In this document: positions 23,597 through 32,957 of the stretch, piece by piece
Layout: every line of letters starts with the position of its first letter
Position numbering within the stretch: the first letter of the stretch is position 1
Source of the DNA: Buttiauxella sp. B2
GTDB lineage: Bacteria > Pseudomonadota > Gammaproteobacteria > Enterobacterales > Enterobacteriaceae
DNA: 64,000 nt
Direction of reading: 5' to 3'
Assembly (NCBI RefSeq): GCF_006376615.1
Contig: NZ_VEXQ01000015.1
Location: 53,597 to 117,596, forward strand
Notes under the pieces: generated by a model
What the model saw: the letters and a program-made list of their open reading frames with translations, nothing else
Database searches by the model: none
What the model was told of the DNA's origin: nothing
Position numbers and translations under genes: made by a program

Positions 23597-24511
23597 ATGA
23601 AACCACTGCTGGATGTGCTGATAATTCTCGATACCCTCGATAAAGAAGGGAGCTTTGCTGCGGCGGCAACAAAGCTCTTTAAAACGCCTTCCGCGCTCAG
23701 TTATACCGTTCAAAAACTCGAAAACGATCTCAATATTCAAATCCTTGACCGCTCCGGCCACCGCGCGCGTTTTACGCGAACGGGTCAGCTTCTGCTGGAA
23801 AAAGGCCGCGAAGTGCTGCATACCGTACGCGAACTGGAACAGCAAGCCATCAAGCTTCATCAAGGGTGGGAAAACGAGTTGGTGATTGGTGTGGATGATT
23901 CGTTTCCCTTCTCGTTGCTGACGCCCCTTATCGAAGCTTTCTACAAAAGTTACAGCGTGACGCGTTTGAAATTCATCAACGGCGTGTTAGGAGGCTCATG
24001 GGAAGCGCTCACCGAAGGTCGCGCGGACATTATTGTTGGCGCGATGAGTGATCCTCCATCGTTGAGTGGTTTTGGGTTTACGTTATTAGGCCAGCTTGAA
24101 AGCGTTTTTGTTGTCGCTCCACATCACCCGCTTGCAGACGCCGAAGAACCGTTAACTCGCCGCATTATCAAACGCAGTCGTGCGGTAATTGTGGGGGATA
24201 CTTCGCGTCTGGAGCCATCGCGTTCGATGCATTTACTCGAAGATCAGGACGCAATTACTGTTTTTGATTTTAAAACCAAACTCGAGCTGCAAATCAGCGG
24301 TATTGGCTGCGGTTACGTTCCCCGTTACATGGCTCAGCGCTTTATTGAAAGCGGCGTGCTGGTGGAAAAACAAGTGACTTCCCATGTGCCTTTTGTACCG
24401 GTTTGGATTGGCTGGAACGAGCAAACCGCCGGGCTTGCCAGCGAATGGTGGCGCGAGCAAATCGTTACTAATCCTGAAATCGCCGTGGTGTACGGAACCT
24501 CGCAAAAATAA
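23597..24511 (+). CDS. yeeY: LysR-family transcriptional regulator YeeY
   Basis: The 304-residue LysR-type regulator starts MKPLLDVLIILDTLDKEGSF. Its winged helix lies within residues 1-60 (SFAAAATKLFKTPSALSYTV is the recognition region), and a linker and periplasmic-binding-like effector domain follow. It matches E. coli YeeY closely. Targets are unknown; proximity to the aminotransferase and plaP makes polyamine genes candidates, but LysR genes usually act on divergent neighbours and none is divergent here. A terminator-like hairpin lies 95 bases downstream. Confidence 0.93.
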   Translation: MKPLLDVLIILDTLDKEGSFAAAATKLFKTPSALSYTVQKLENDLNIQILDRSGHRARFTRTGQLLLEKGREVLHTVRELEQQAIKLHQGWENELVIGVDDSFPFSLLTPLIEAFYKSYSVTRLKFINGVLGGSWEALTEGRADIIVGAMSDPPSLSGFGFTLLGQLESVFVVAPHHPLADAEEPLTRRIIKRSRAVIVGDTSRLEPSRSMHLLEDQDAITVFDFKTKLELQISGIGCGYVPRYMAQRFIESGVLVEKQVTSHVPFVPVWIGWNEQTAGLASEWWREQIVTNPEIAVVYGTSQK

Positions 24512-24605
24512 TACAGATGGGCGACTGGCAGAGCCTAATTGTCACATCTATCGTTAATGATGGGACAAATTCTCTTCTTAAAGTGTCTTCGCGTTTAAAT
24601 TTTCT

Positions 24606-24633
24606 CCTCTACATTGTTTTGTAGAGGTTTTTT
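24606..24633 (+). terminator. Hairpin plus T-run between yeeY and the aminotransferase gene
   Basis: CCTCTAC paired with GTAGAGG around an eight-base loop is followed by six Ts, a good intrinsic terminator. It ends only eight bases before the AGGAG ribosome site of the next gene, so it may be a leader attenuator rather than just the yeeY terminator. Confidence 0.8.
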
Positions 24634-24650
24634 GTGCGCAAGGAGTCTGT

Positions 24651-25949
24651 ATGAAGCAAACCAATCAGCAATGGCAGTCGCGGCGTGAGCAAGCCGTTCC
24701 CCATGGGGTCGGCAATGCATTGCCGGTATATATCGAAAAAGCAAAAAATGCAGAGATTTGGGATGTTGAGGGCAAACGCTATATTGATTTTGCTTCTGGT
24801 ATTGCGGTGCTAAATACCGGGCATAACCATCCCGCAGTCATTGACGCTGTGCGTCAACAGCTTGAAAAGTTTACCCATCCTTGTTTCCAGGTCACACCCT
24901 ACGGCAACTATATTGAGCTTGCTGAACGGTTGAATAAACTGGTGCCAATCAGTGAACCCTGTCAGACACTGTTCCTCACCACTGGTGCGGAGGCGGTTGA
25001 AAATGCGATTAAAGTGGCGCGAATTGCAACAGGGCGCTCGGCTATTATCGCGTTTCGAGGCGCCTTCCACGGGCGAACTCTGCTAGGAATGGCTTTAACT
25101 GGCAAAGTTCAGCCGTATAAAAAGGGCTATGGCCCATTCCCGGCTGGAATTTACCACGCGCCTTATCCGGCGGCTTATCTTGGGGTGACTGACACTCAAG
25201 CGCTGGCCTCGTTGGCTGGAATTTTTGCCGCGGATGTCGCACCCGATGAAGTGGCCGCCATCATTATTGAGCCGGTGCAAGGGGAAGGGGGCTTCTATGC
25301 GGCATCTCCTTCATTTATGAAACAGCTACGGGCGCTGTGTGATAAGCACGGTATTGTGCTGATTGCGGATGAAATTCAGAGTGGTTTTTGCCGCACTGGC
25401 AAAACCTTCGCCATTGAACATAGCGATGTGGAACCTGATCTCGTCACCATGGCGAAAAGTCTGGCGGGTGGATTCCCTCTTTCCGCGCTTGTCGGCAAGA
25501 AATCACTGTTCGATAAAGCGATGCCTGGTGGCCTTGGCGGCACTTACGCAGGTTCTCCGGTAGCGATTGCCGCAGCGCTGGCTGTTACGGATGTGATTAA
25601 GAACGAAAATCTCAATGAACGCGCCCAGGCTATTGGTGAGCAAATCACCCATCGTCTAAAGGAAATGGCAGAGCAATTTGACTGCATTGGCGATGTGCGT
25701 GGTTACGGCGCAATGATTGCGATGGAGCTGGTTGAGAAGCGTGATAGCCACCGTCCAAATAAAGAATTAACTCAGGAGCTTGTGAAAGAAGCGGGCAAGC
25801 AAGGGCTGGTTTTATTGTCCTGTGGTGTGCGTGCTAATGTTATCCGTTTCCTCGTTCCATTAACCGCTGAAAAAGAAATTGTTAATGAAGGCCTCAACAT
25901 CTTGTCATCCTGCCTCGAATTGGTGCAAAATACGCGCCTCACTAAATGA
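24651..25949 (+). CDS. 4-aminobutyrate aminotransferase-like enzyme (GabT/PuuE family)
   Basis: This is a 432-residue class III PLP aminotransferase. TTGAEAVENAIKVAR binds the cofactor phosphate, AFHGRT is conserved, VLIADEIQSGF holds the Asp that contacts the PLP nitrogen, and TMAKSLAGGFPLSALVG carries the Schiff-base Lys near residue 270. It is closest to GabT/PuuE, which turn GABA into succinate semialdehyde. It lies just upstream of plaP, so a role in putrescine or GABA use is reasonable. E. coli K-12 lacks a gene here. Substrate specificity is not certain. Confidence 0.85.
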   Translation: MKQTNQQWQSRREQAVPHGVGNALPVYIEKAKNAEIWDVEGKRYIDFASGIAVLNTGHNHPAVIDAVRQQLEKFTHPCFQVTPYGNYIELAERLNKLVPISEPCQTLFLTTGAEAVENAIKVARIATGRSAIIAFRGAFHGRTLLGMALTGKVQPYKKGYGPFPAGIYHAPYPAAYLGVTDTQALASLAGIFAADVAPDEVAAIIIEPVQGEGGFYAASPSFMKQLRALCDKHGIVLIADEIQSGFCRTGKTFAIEHSDVEPDLVTMAKSLAGGFPLSALVGKKSLFDKAMPGGLGGTYAGSPVAIAAALAVTDVIKNENLNERAQAIGEQITHRLKEMAEQFDCIGDVRGYGAMIAMELVEKRDSHRPNKELTQELVKEAGKQGLVLLSCGVRANVIRFLVPLTAEKEIVNEGLNILSSCLELVQNTRLTK

Positions 25950-25955
25950 GAACAA

Positions 25956-25988
25956 AAAACCGACGTTAAACGCGTCGGTTATTTTTTT
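25956..25988 (+). terminator. Terminator after the aminotransferase gene
   Basis: AACCGACG pairs with CGTCGGTT around a seven-base loop and is followed by A and seven Ts. It makes plaP likely to have its own promoter. Confidence 0.88.
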
Positions 25989-26155
25989 GCATTGAGTTCA
26001 AGTAGTCAAACAGGCATCCGCCAAAAAAACCAAGAGGCCGGGCTTCGTACCGGATAGATACTAGCTTTTAAAAAACGACAGTTGTGTCGCCGAGGAAAAC
26101 AAGATGGGGCAATTTTTTGCTTTTGCGCATGTATTCGCCATTTGGGAGAATGACT

Positions 26156-27520
26156 ATGTCGCTTAACGTCACTGCAGGTGCAAAATCTCGTGTTGAACTC
26201 CGTAAGAGCCTGACGCTCCTTCCGGTTGTTATGATGGGTCTGGCTTATATGCAGCCTATGACCTTGTTCGATACATTTGGTATTGTATCTGGCCTTACCG
26301 ACGGACATGTCGCGACGGCTTACGCGTTTGCCCTTGTGGCAATTTTGTTCACCGCGTTAAGTTATGGAAAGCTAGTACGCCGCTTCCCATCTGCGGGTTC
26401 CGCTTATACCTACGCTCAAAAAGCAATCCACCCAGTGGTTGGCTTTATGGTGGGCTGGTCAGCGCTGCTTGATTATTTGTTCATGCCGATGATCAACATT
26501 CTGCTGGCAAAAATCTATTTTGAAGCCCTGGTGCCGTCTATCCCGTCGTGGATTTTCGTGGTGTTGCTAGTTGGCTTTATGACTATCTCTAACCTGCGCG
26601 GCATCAAAACTGTAGCCAACTTCAACAGTTTGATTGTTGTGTTGCAGATGTTTGTCATCGTTGTGATTACCGGCCTGGTGATTTACGGCGTTGCAAACGG
26701 CGAAGGTGCTGGCACGTTGACCAGTACAAAACCATTCTGGTCGGAGAATGCCAACGTAGTGCCGATGATTACCGGTGCGACGATACTGTGCTTCTCGTTC
26801 CTTGGTTTTGACGGTATCAGTTCGCTGTCAGAAGAAACTAAAGATGCAGGCCGTGTCATCCCGAAAGCGATTTTCCTGACCGCTCTGATTGGCGGTGTGA
26901 TTTTCGTTGTTGTGTCTTACTTCCTGCAACTGTATTTCCCGGACATCTCACGCTTTAAAGAACCGGACGCATCACAGCCAGAAATTATGCTCTACGTGGC
27001 AGGCAAAGCCTTCCAGTTTGGCATTCTGATTTTCTCCTGTGTCACCGTTCTGGCTTCTGGCATGGCAGCACATGCTGGCGTATCTCGCCTGATGTATGTC
27101 ATGGGTCGTGATGGTGTGTTCCCGGAGCGTTTCTTCGGTTACATTCACCCGAAATGGCGCACCCCGGCTCTGAACGTTGTGCTGGTGGGTATCATTGCTC
27201 TGTTTGCGGTTAAGTTTGACCTGGTGACAGCAACGGCGCTGATTAACTTCGGTGCGCTGGTGGCGTTTACCTTCGTAAACCTGTCAGTGATCTCCCAGTT
27301 CTGGATCCGCGAAAAGCGTAATAAGTCCATCAAAGATCACATCAACTATCTGGTGCTGCCAATTTGTGGCGCGCTGACTGTCGGTGCATTGTGGGTTAAC
27401 CTGGAAGAAAGCTCGATGATTCTGGGCCTGATTTGGGCGGCAATCGGCCTGACTTATCTGGCCTTCGTGACGCGTCGCTTCCGCAACCCGGTTCCGCAAT
27501 TCAACGAAGACTTAGCGTAA
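26156..27520 (+). CDS. plaP: Low-affinity putrescine importer PlaP (YeeF)
   Basis: The ATG at 26156, seven bases after GGGAG, gives 454 residues aligned with E. coli PlaP; an upstream frame to 26084 and an ATG at 26150 are less likely. It is an APC-superfamily permease with twelve predicted membrane segments and the conserved [18 protein letters not shown] stretch in the first two. In E. coli PlaP imports putrescine and supports surface motility. Here it sits next to a GABA-type transaminase, which would join uptake to catabolism. Confidence 0.94.
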   Translation: MSLNVTAGAKSRVELRKSLTLLPVVMMGLAYMQPMTLFDTFGIVSGLTDGHVATAYAFALVAILFTALSYGKLVRRFPSAGSAYTYAQKAIHPVVGFMVGWSALLDYLFMPMINILLAKIYFEALVPSIPSWIFVVLLVGFMTISNLRGIKTVANFNSLIVVLQMFVIVVITGLVIYGVANGEGAGTLTSTKPFWSENANVVPMITGATILCFSFLGFDGISSLSEETKDAGRVIPKAIFLTALIGGVIFVVVSYFLQLYFPDISRFKEPDASQPEIMLYVAGKAFQFGILIFSCVTVLASGMAAHAGVSRLMYVMGRDGVFPERFFGYIHPKWRTPALNVVLVGIIALFAVKFDLVTATALINFGALVAFTFVNLSVISQFWIREKRNKSIKDHINYLVLPICGALTVGALWVNLEESSMILGLIWAAIGLTYLAFVTRRFRNPVPQFNEDLA

Positions 27521-27534
27521 GAACCCAGGTAAAT

Positions 27535-27607
27535 GTCGGATGTCGCTAACGCTAATCCGACCTACTAAAAGCTGTTGTAGGGTGGATTAGCGCAAGCGAC
27601 ATCCACC
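27535..27607. repeat. BIME-like pair of inverted palindromic units
   Basis: Two inverted copies of a roughly 27-bp palindromic unit, GTCGGATGTCGCTAACGCTA and onward at 27535-27561 and its mate at 27581-27607, lie between convergent plaP and sbcB. The same unit occurs at 57723-57794 and, in part, at 62138-62182. It resembles REP/BIME elements that stabilise 3' mRNA ends. Confidence 0.85.
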
Positions 27608-27641
27608 TGTTTTCGCCTGTTCGGGCATCTTTTTATAACTC

Positions 27642-29069
27642 TTATCCCACTAAAAACTGTGCGTATTCATACAGGGCTTTCAGCAACGCTGTCTTTTCTT
27701 TATCGCTTTCATGCAGGTTATACAACGCTTCCAACTCTTGGGCATAAGCTTGCAGCGCATCCTGAGATAATACATCACGGCGATGCTGCAACCAGCGTTG
27801 CTGTTCAGCTTCATCAAGCGTGCCAGGGAAGTTACGTGCCCTATAGTTAAACAGCAATTTCTCAATGCGTTTATCGGCGAAGGTAATATCTAGCGCTGGC
27901 AGGTTTTGTGGATCAGTTTGCAGCACGATGCGCATCGCGTTACGGTCGGCATCACTGAAAAAACCGTTATACAGTTGCGCATCCACATTATCGGAAGGCA
28001 CAAACGGCTCGGCTTCGGCAAAGATTGCGATGGCTTTTTCACGCACGACAGGGTTTTCGCGCAACAGCTTCAGATTATCCAGACAACGTTTACGATCGAT
28101 TCCCAAACGCTCTGCATCTTCCGGGCGCAATGTATTCGCTACCGCCAGAACCGGGCATTTATTTAAGTGAACCAGTTTGATGGGGACTGCTGCGGCATCG
28201 CCAAGTGCGGCTTTGGGTGTGTATAAACGCTCACGTAATGTGTCGGGATCCAGTTCCAATAATGGGGAAATATCGCCCGCCAAATCGACCATGATCACCG
28301 CATTACGGTTATCAGGATGCCAGGCCAGCGGCGCAATCCAACTGGTATTACCGCGCATAGCGCCGAACATCCCCGAAACGTGCACCAGCGGTTTCATCTG
28401 CGGGATATCAATCAGGGTGGTGAGTTTGTGTTTTGAGCGATGGCTATAGAGATAATCAAACAGGCGCGGTTGGCGAGTCTTGACCAGTTGTGCCATCGCG
28501 ATAGTTGCGTAAACGTCTGACATTGCATCGTGTGCATTGGCATGTTCAATACCGTTGGCTTTCGTCAGATGCTCAAGGCGGAAACTCGGCAAACCTTCAT
28601 CATTCTCAGGCCACACAATCCCTTCCGGACGCAGCGCATAGCAGGCACGCATAACATCGAGTAAATCCCAGCGTGAGTTATCGTTCTGCCAGCTCCAGCC
28701 ATACGGGTCATAAAAGTTACGATAGAAAATATTGCGCGTGACTTCGTCATCGAAACGCACATTGTTGTAGCCCACCACGCAAGTTTTCGGCACGGTAAAA
28801 ATATCGTGAATGCGCTTCGCAAAGTCGGCTTCATTAACGCCAAGCGCTAATGCTTGCTGGGGTGTAATACCGGTGATCATTACCGCTTCAGGCTGTGGCA
28901 AATAGTCATCCGCAGGTTTGCAGTAAAATACCTCTGGCTCACCAATAACATTAAATTGGTCATCGGTACGAATAGCAGCAAATTGTGCAGGGCGGTCGAG
29001 GGACGGACTTTTACCGAAGGTTTCGTAATCATGAAAGAGGAAGGTAGGTTGTTTCTCTGAGTTATTCAA
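27642..29069 (-). CDS. sbcB: Exodeoxyribonuclease I (SbcB)
   Basis: This is a 475-residue DnaQ-like 3'-5' single-strand DNA exonuclease. FLFHDYETFG near residue 10 holds the first acidic catalytic residues, and the NAHDAMSDVYATIAMA stretch holds the last Asp of the DEDDh set. An SH3-like and a helical C-terminal domain follow. It acts in recombination and mismatch repair. The start is TTG. Codons 7-15 lie in the 28-bp repeat that bounds an inserted element, so the first codons and the promoter come from the element. The original start survives as a fragment near 35930-35974. Confidence 0.96.
   Translation of the reverse strand: MNNSEKQPTFLFHDYETFGKSPSLDRPAQFAAIRTDDQFNVIGEPEVFYCKPADDYLPQPEAVMITGITPQQALALGVNEADFAKRIHDIFTVPKTCVVGYNNVRFDDEVTRNIFYRNFYDPYGWSWQNDNSRWDLLDVMRACYALRPEGIVWPENDEGLPSFRLEHLTKANGIEHANAHDAMSDVYATIAMAQLVKTRQPRLFDYLYSHRSKHKLTTLIDIPQMKPLVHVSGMFGAMRGNTSWIAPLAWHPDNRNAVIMVDLAGDISPLLELDPDTLRERLYTPKAALGDAAAVPIKLVHLNKCPVLAVANTLRPEDAERLGIDRKRCLDNLKLLRENPVVREKAIAIFAEAEPFVPSDNVDAQLYNGFFSDADRNAMRIVLQTDPQNLPALDITFADKRIEKLLFNYRARNFPGTLDEAEQQRWLQHRRDVLSQDALQAYAQELEALYNLHESDKEKTALLKALYEYAQFLVG
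29026..29053. repeat. Left attachment site (attL core), 28-bp direct repeat
   Basis: These 28 bases, beginning TAATCATGAAAGAGGAAGG, recur without mismatch at 35931-35958. They lie inside the sbcB reading frame and code for residues around QPTFLFHDY. They mark the left junction of an integrated element. Confidence 0.9.
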
Positions 29070-29198
29070 TGTTTATTTCCGTCCAATTGTGTTGTCTAAC
29101 GTACTGTTATTAAACTGAATAATCACTAAATAACCCCTTCATACGTCAATCTATGCTCCTTAATGTTGTTTACTGCCCACTTTAGTCCATGTGATATT

Positions 29199-29243
29199 GC
29201 GTACCAGATATGTACCAAACCCACTTTCTGATGCGTACCAAAT
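29199..29243. promoter_or_regulatory. Candidate integrase arm-type sites near attL
   Basis: GCGTACCAGAT (29199), TGTACCAAAC (29211) and GCGTACCAAAT (29233) form a cluster just before the integrase start. Two copies of GCGTACCAAAT stand near attR. Short repeated arm sites flanking the core are typical of tyrosine-integrase attachment regions. Confidence 0.6.
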
Positions 29244-29249
29244 ATTATT

Positions 29250-29837
29250 ATGGCTCTCAGCGACACTAAACTTCGTTCTATACATGGTAAACCATATTCA
29301 GGCCCGCAAGAAGTATCGGATGCTGACGGGCTCGGCGCGCGAATTTCCCCCAACGGAGTGATTCGCTTTCAGTACCGGTATCGATGGGACTCGAAAGCAC
29401 AAAGGTTAAGTCTGGGCCGATACCCTGCAATGCAGCTTAAAGAGGCAAGGAACATAACCGCAGATCTCCGAGTGCTGTACGACAAAGGTATAGACCCCCC
29501 GCACTCACTTTGAAAACTCCGCTAGTGAATCAATGACCCTTGCTGATTGCCTGGATTATTGGGAAGATAATTACGTTAAAGCAACGCTAAGGCCGAACAC
29601 CGTTCAGCTTTACCAGTCAACGGTCATCAAACATATGCATGACGCCTTCCCCGGCAGATCCGTTGGTTCGGTAATGGTTAAGCAATGGGTTGACCTGTTC
29701 ACTCAGGAAGAGAAAGCCAATAGCCGCCGCGCCAGGCAAATGCTGTCACAGCTTCGCTCCGCGATTAGTTGGTGCATGAGGCGTCAAGTTATCGATAGCT
29801 GCTCAATTATGAGTATCCAGCCACGTGACTTTGGTTC
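29250..29837 (+). pseudogene. Phage tyrosine integrase, frameshifted and truncated
   Basis: The first 83 codons give an N-terminal arm-binding (DUF4102-type) domain, with SDADGLGARISPNG, RYRWDSKAQRLSLGRYP and LKEAR. The frame is lost at a six-C tract (29495-29500) and resumes one base off with the SAM-like core-binding domain (TLADCLDYWEDNYVKATLRP through RSAISWCMRRQVI). The catalytic domain with the Arg-His-Arg-Tyr residues is gone, cut by an IS3 fragment at about 29838. It lies beside attL, reading into the element, as expected for the integrase that inserted it. Confidence 0.88.
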
Positions 29838-30088
29838 TCGCTCGGAAGAGGAATGCTGACTCTGCTGTTTGCTGCGCCAGGCATAGAGTTGTGACTCATA
29901 CAAACTGAGTTCGCGGGCAGCGGCAGCAACACCAATGCGTTCAGCGAGCTTCAGAGCTTCGTGACGAAATTCAGGTGTGTACTGCTTGCGGGACTGTTTT
30001 TTGATTAATGCTGCTTTTGTTATGTGAGCTACCTCTGGGTTAAGAGTTTACTCACTTAGTTCCGTGTCCACTATTGCTGGGTAAGATC
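29838..30088 (-). mobile_element. IS3-type insertion sequence fragment, left end with orfA start
   Basis: On the minus strand GATCTTACCCAGCAATAGTG at 30088 matches the IS3 left terminus. It is followed by a frame reading KKQSRKQYTPEFRHEALKL and SLYESQLYAWRSKQQ, the helix-turn-helix part of IS3 OrfA. The usual ATG is ATA here. The element stops after about 60 codons at its junction with the integrase gene, so only about 250 bp remain and it cannot move. Confidence 0.85.
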
Positions 30089-30329
30089 TCTGGAAGTCCG
30101 CAGCAAAATCTGCGCATGAGTCGTTATATTGCCTCGATTAGTAGCGGCATAGGTGCTAATACATCTTTAATATACGAACATCCAAGGGCCGACCTGGTCA
30201 ATGGCGAGGTTGTTACTATATAGGCACTTTATAATGCAAGTTCTTAGCAAACATTCAACGTTAACATTTATGTTGCTAATGATAATGGCGCGAGGACAGC
30301 GTTACTTGCTAAATCATTTGTAGGCGGTG

Positions 30330-31550
30330 TGACCTGCTCCCCGTTGATTAGTACACCCCGATGTTAGTAATGTCTTCATCTGCAACGTGAGGACATCCCC
30401 ATGAAGAAGCGTTTTTCCGACCAACAGATCATCAGTATTCTCCGCGAGGCTGAAGCCGGGGTATCTGCCCGTGAACTCTGCCGCAAGCACGCCATTTCCG
30501 ATGCCACGTTTTACACCTGGCGTAAGAAGTATGGCGGTATGGAAGTGCCTGAGGTTAAGCGCCTGAAGTCGCTTGAAGAAGAGAACGCCCGACTCAAGAA
30601 GCTGCTCGCCGAAGCCATGCTCGATAAGGAGGCGCTTCAGGTGGTTCTTGGGCGAAAGTACTGACGACAGACCAGAAGCGGGAAGCCGTGGAGTTGATAT
30701 GTGGTGCGACCGGTCTGTCGCAACGTCGTGCCTGCAGGCTGACAGGTTTGTCCCTGTCGACCTGCCGCTATGAAGCGCAGCGTCCGGCGTCGGATGCGCA
30801 TTTATTAGGGCGCATCACTGAACTGGCGCTTGAACGCAGGCGTTTTGGTTACAGGCGCATCTGGCAGTTACTGCGTCGGGAGGGCGTTCACGTCAATCAC
30901 AAGCGGGTATACCGCATTTACCACCTTAACGGCCTGAGCGTAAAACGCAGACGACGTCGCAAAGGGCTGGCGACCGAGCGGTTTCCCCTTCTGCGCCCAG
31001 ATGCGCCGAACCTGACTTGGTCGATGGATTTCGTCATGGACGCACTGGCCACCGGTCGCAGGATCAAGTGTCTGACCTGCGTGGATGATTTCACGAAAGA
31101 GTGCCTGACGATTACCGCCGCTTTCGGGATTTCAGGCGTGCAGGTCACGCGTATTCTGGACAGCATTGCACTGTTTCGCGGCTATCCGGCGACGATAAGA
31201 ACCGATCAGGGGCCGGAATTTACCTGCCGCGCATTGGATCAATGGGCCTTTGAGCATGGCGTGGAGCTGCGACTTATCCAGCCGGGCAAGCCGACCCAGA
31301 ACGGATTTATTGAGAGTTTTAACGGACGCTTTCGCGATGAATGCCTGAATGAGCACTGGTTCAGTGATATTGTTCACGCTAGGAAAATCATTAATAACTG
31401 GCGACAAGATTATAACGAGTGCCGTCCTCATTCATCGCTGAATTACCAGACTCCAGCTGAATTTGCGGCTGGCTGGCGAAACGGGAAATATGAAGAAAAA
31501 CCAACCGACATTACTAACTTAAGGTTGTATCTAATCCTGGGGGCAGGTCA
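30330..31550 (+). mobile_element. Complete IS3-family (IS407-group) insertion sequence, 1221 bp
   Basis: The ends are inverted repeats: TGACCTGCTCCCC on the left and the complement of TGACCTGCCCCCA on the right. The element holds orfA and orfB in the order and relative frame of IS3-family elements and is flanked by GGTG duplications. Both genes look intact, so it is probably active. It split the phage-type gene around it. Confidence 0.93.
30401..30664 (+). CDS. IS407-group OrfA, DNA-binding transposase subunit
   Basis: The 87-residue protein has a helix-turn-helix ([36 protein letters not shown]) followed by a leucine-zipper-like coiled coil ([20 protein letters not shown]). It recognises the terminal repeats. 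The frame ends at TGA just after CGAAAG, a plausible slippery site for -1 frameshifting into OrfB, as in other IS3 elements. Confidence 0.93.
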   Translation: MKKRFSDQQIISILREAEAGVSARELCRKHAISDATFYTWRKKYGGMEVPEVKRLKSLEEENARLKKLLAEAMLDKEALQVVLGRKY

Positions 31551-31572
31551 GGTGGTGAGTGGAAAGAGATAA
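30688..31572 (+). CDS. IS407-group OrfB, DDE transposase
   Basis: The catalytic subunit has 294 residues from the GTG at 30688; the frame extends about 15 codons upstream and is probably made as an OrfAB fusion by -1 slippage. The DDE triad is complete: [19 protein letters not shown] and [14 protein letters not shown] with the usual 35-residue D-E spacing. The frame has no stop inside the element; it reads through the right inverted repeat and ends at a TAA 22 bases into the flank, adding a few foreign residues. Confidence 0.93.
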   Translation: MELICGATGLSQRRACRLTGLSLSTCRYEAQRPASDAHLLGRITELALERRRFGYRRIWQLLRREGVHVNHKRVYRIYHLNGLSVKRRRRRKGLATERFPLLRPDAPNLTWSMDFVMDALATGRRIKCLTCVDDFTKECLTITAAFGISGVQVTRILDSIALFRGYPATIRTDQGPEFTCRALDQWAFEHGVELRLIQPGKPTQNGFIESFNGRFRDECLNEHWFSDIVHARKIINNWRQDYNECRPHSSLNYQTPAEFAAGWRNGKYEEKPTDITNLRLYLILGAGQVVSGKR

Positions 31573-31791
31573 CATATTCTGTTGCTGTCTCTGGAGTGGA
31601 AACAAGCAGTTCCTTTATTGTGGTTGAGATCGGCAGCACAACAACCAGCGCTGCAACCATTTATGTTACAGGCCATCGCATGAACAGGGGGGAGTTAGGA
31701 TTATGCGGCAGAGCAAATTTATATAGCTATGCCGCGACATCAAGAATAAAGAGTAATTATACATATATCACTCCATAAACTTGGGGGCGGG

Positions 31792-32850
31792 TTATGCCAC
31801 CCTTTTAATCTCAGAGCCAGCCAGTTTTCTAAATGCCAGCTTTACAATATTCCTTTTCTCAAACAATGAGTATGAGAATTGTGCTGCAATCGTGAATATC
31901 ACATAGAGAATTAACCAACCGAATAACCCATTGTTATATATGAATGAAGGTTTTATGTAATCGAAGAACATAAAGCCAGCACACTGCATTAAATAAAATG
32001 AGTAGCTTATTTCGCCCATCCATACAAAAGGTTTAAAGGCCTTGTGTGTATTCATTTGAGCTATGCCAACAAGAATCAGTGCGATTGCTGGGACAATAAC
32101 AATATTATGTTGCATGTATCCCTTCATAGGGAACGAAGTTGCGACCAGCAAGATTGCAAGAGCAATTAAAGTATGAGGCCATTTTATCTTTAGTCCATAT
32201 TGCATATACTTAGCCGCAACAATACCGAGGATAAATTCAGGCAACCTGTATATTGGGGTTGCATAATAAATAGGTATTTGAATCTCAGGGTTATACACAA
32301 GAGAAAGTGGTATGATAAGACCGCAAAAAGCGATGGCTGCCATTGTAACTAAATGTATGTTATCCCTATTGATATTCTTTAATATAAGTGGGAAACAAGC
32401 ATAAAAGAACATTTCAGTAGAAACTGACCATGTTCCACCGAAGTTCCAGTAAAAAAAACTTGGAGTTACCCAGGACTGTGTCGCTGTCGTGTAGAGGAAA
32501 ATTGAAGTTATAGACTTTACAATCCCAGTAGTAGACATCCCTGATTGCATAAACAGGAACGGAAGTGTGATTAACCCACAAAATAAATATGCAGGGAATA
32601 TCCTGTTCAGGCGTTTTTTAAAGTATCCAACACCAACAGTATCACCATAAGTGTAGGTTAGTATAAATCCAGACAAAACAAAGAAAAGGCTCATCCCAAC
32701 AGCACCATTTGAGATAATCCAGTTTATTGGCCATTCGAAGTCAATATGAATCCTTGCGTTGGCGTGGTATAGGAAAACATATAGCGCTGCTATGAAGCGT
32801 AGTATTGTTACGTTGTCTAGCCGCGTTGGCTTAAGAGTAGTCTGTTTCAT
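31792..32850 (-). CDS. Membrane acyltransferase (Acyltransferase_3/OafA family), probable O-antigen O-acetylase
   Basis: The 352-residue protein has about ten hydrophobic segments. LRFIAALYVFLYHANA near residue 17 carries the conserved catalytic-type His, followed by SLFFVLSGFILTYTY, a basic KKRLNRIFPAYL loop and GTWSVSTEMFFY, all typical of the acyltransferase-3 family. Members acetylate sugars of lipopolysaccharide or exopolysaccharide. Its place in a phage remnant beside a tail-spike-like fragment parallels serotype-converting Oac genes of P22/Sf6-type phages. Target sugar unknown. It is AT-rich compared with the chromosome around it. Confidence 0.85.
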   Translation of the reverse strand: MKQTTLKPTRLDNVTILRFIAALYVFLYHANARIHIDFEWPINWIISNGAVGMSLFFVLSGFILTYTYGDTVGVGYFKKRLNRIFPAYLFCGLITLPFLFMQSGMSTTGIVKSITSIFLYTTATQSWVTPSFFYWNFGGTWSVSTEMFFYACFPLILKNINRDNIHLVTMAAIAFCGLIIPLSLVYNPEIQIPIYYATPIYRLPEFILGIVAAKYMQYGLKIKWPHTLIALAILLVATSFPMKGYMQHNIVIVPAIALILVGIAQMNTHKAFKPFVWMGEISYSFYLMQCAGFMFFDYIKPSFIYNNGLFGWLILYVIFTIAAQFSYSLFEKRNIVKLAFRKLAGSEIKRVA

Positions 32851-32957
32851 GAGATATAAGAAATATCTTGATTAAAAATTAAAAACCAAGCTTAACATCA
32901 AATTAAGAATTTCTCCATTTAGATACCTGGGAATGTGAAGGCATTCTATCCTGTATC

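Larger units (their letters stand above)
30326..31554. repeat. 4-bp target site duplication GGTG flanking the IS
   Basis: GGTG at 30326-30329 and 31551-31554 directly abuts the two ends of the insertion sequence. A four-base duplication is usual for the IS407 group and shows that the element inserted here as a unit. Confidence 0.9.
30089..31778 (+). pseudogene. Phage structural protein remnant (tail-spike/fibre-like), interrupted by an IS
   Basis: One frame can be followed from 30089 through RYIASISSGIGANTSLIYEH and EVVTI to a TAG at 30221 and another at 30245, then TFNVNIYVANDNGARTALLA up to 30329. With the IS (30330-31550) and one GGTG copy removed it continues without shift as [34 protein letters not shown] and ends at 31778. 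The Thr/Ser/Val/Ile-rich beta-type composition and the place beside acyltransferases suggest the C-terminus of a tail spike or fibre. That identity is inference, and I recognise no specific family. Confidence 0.5.
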
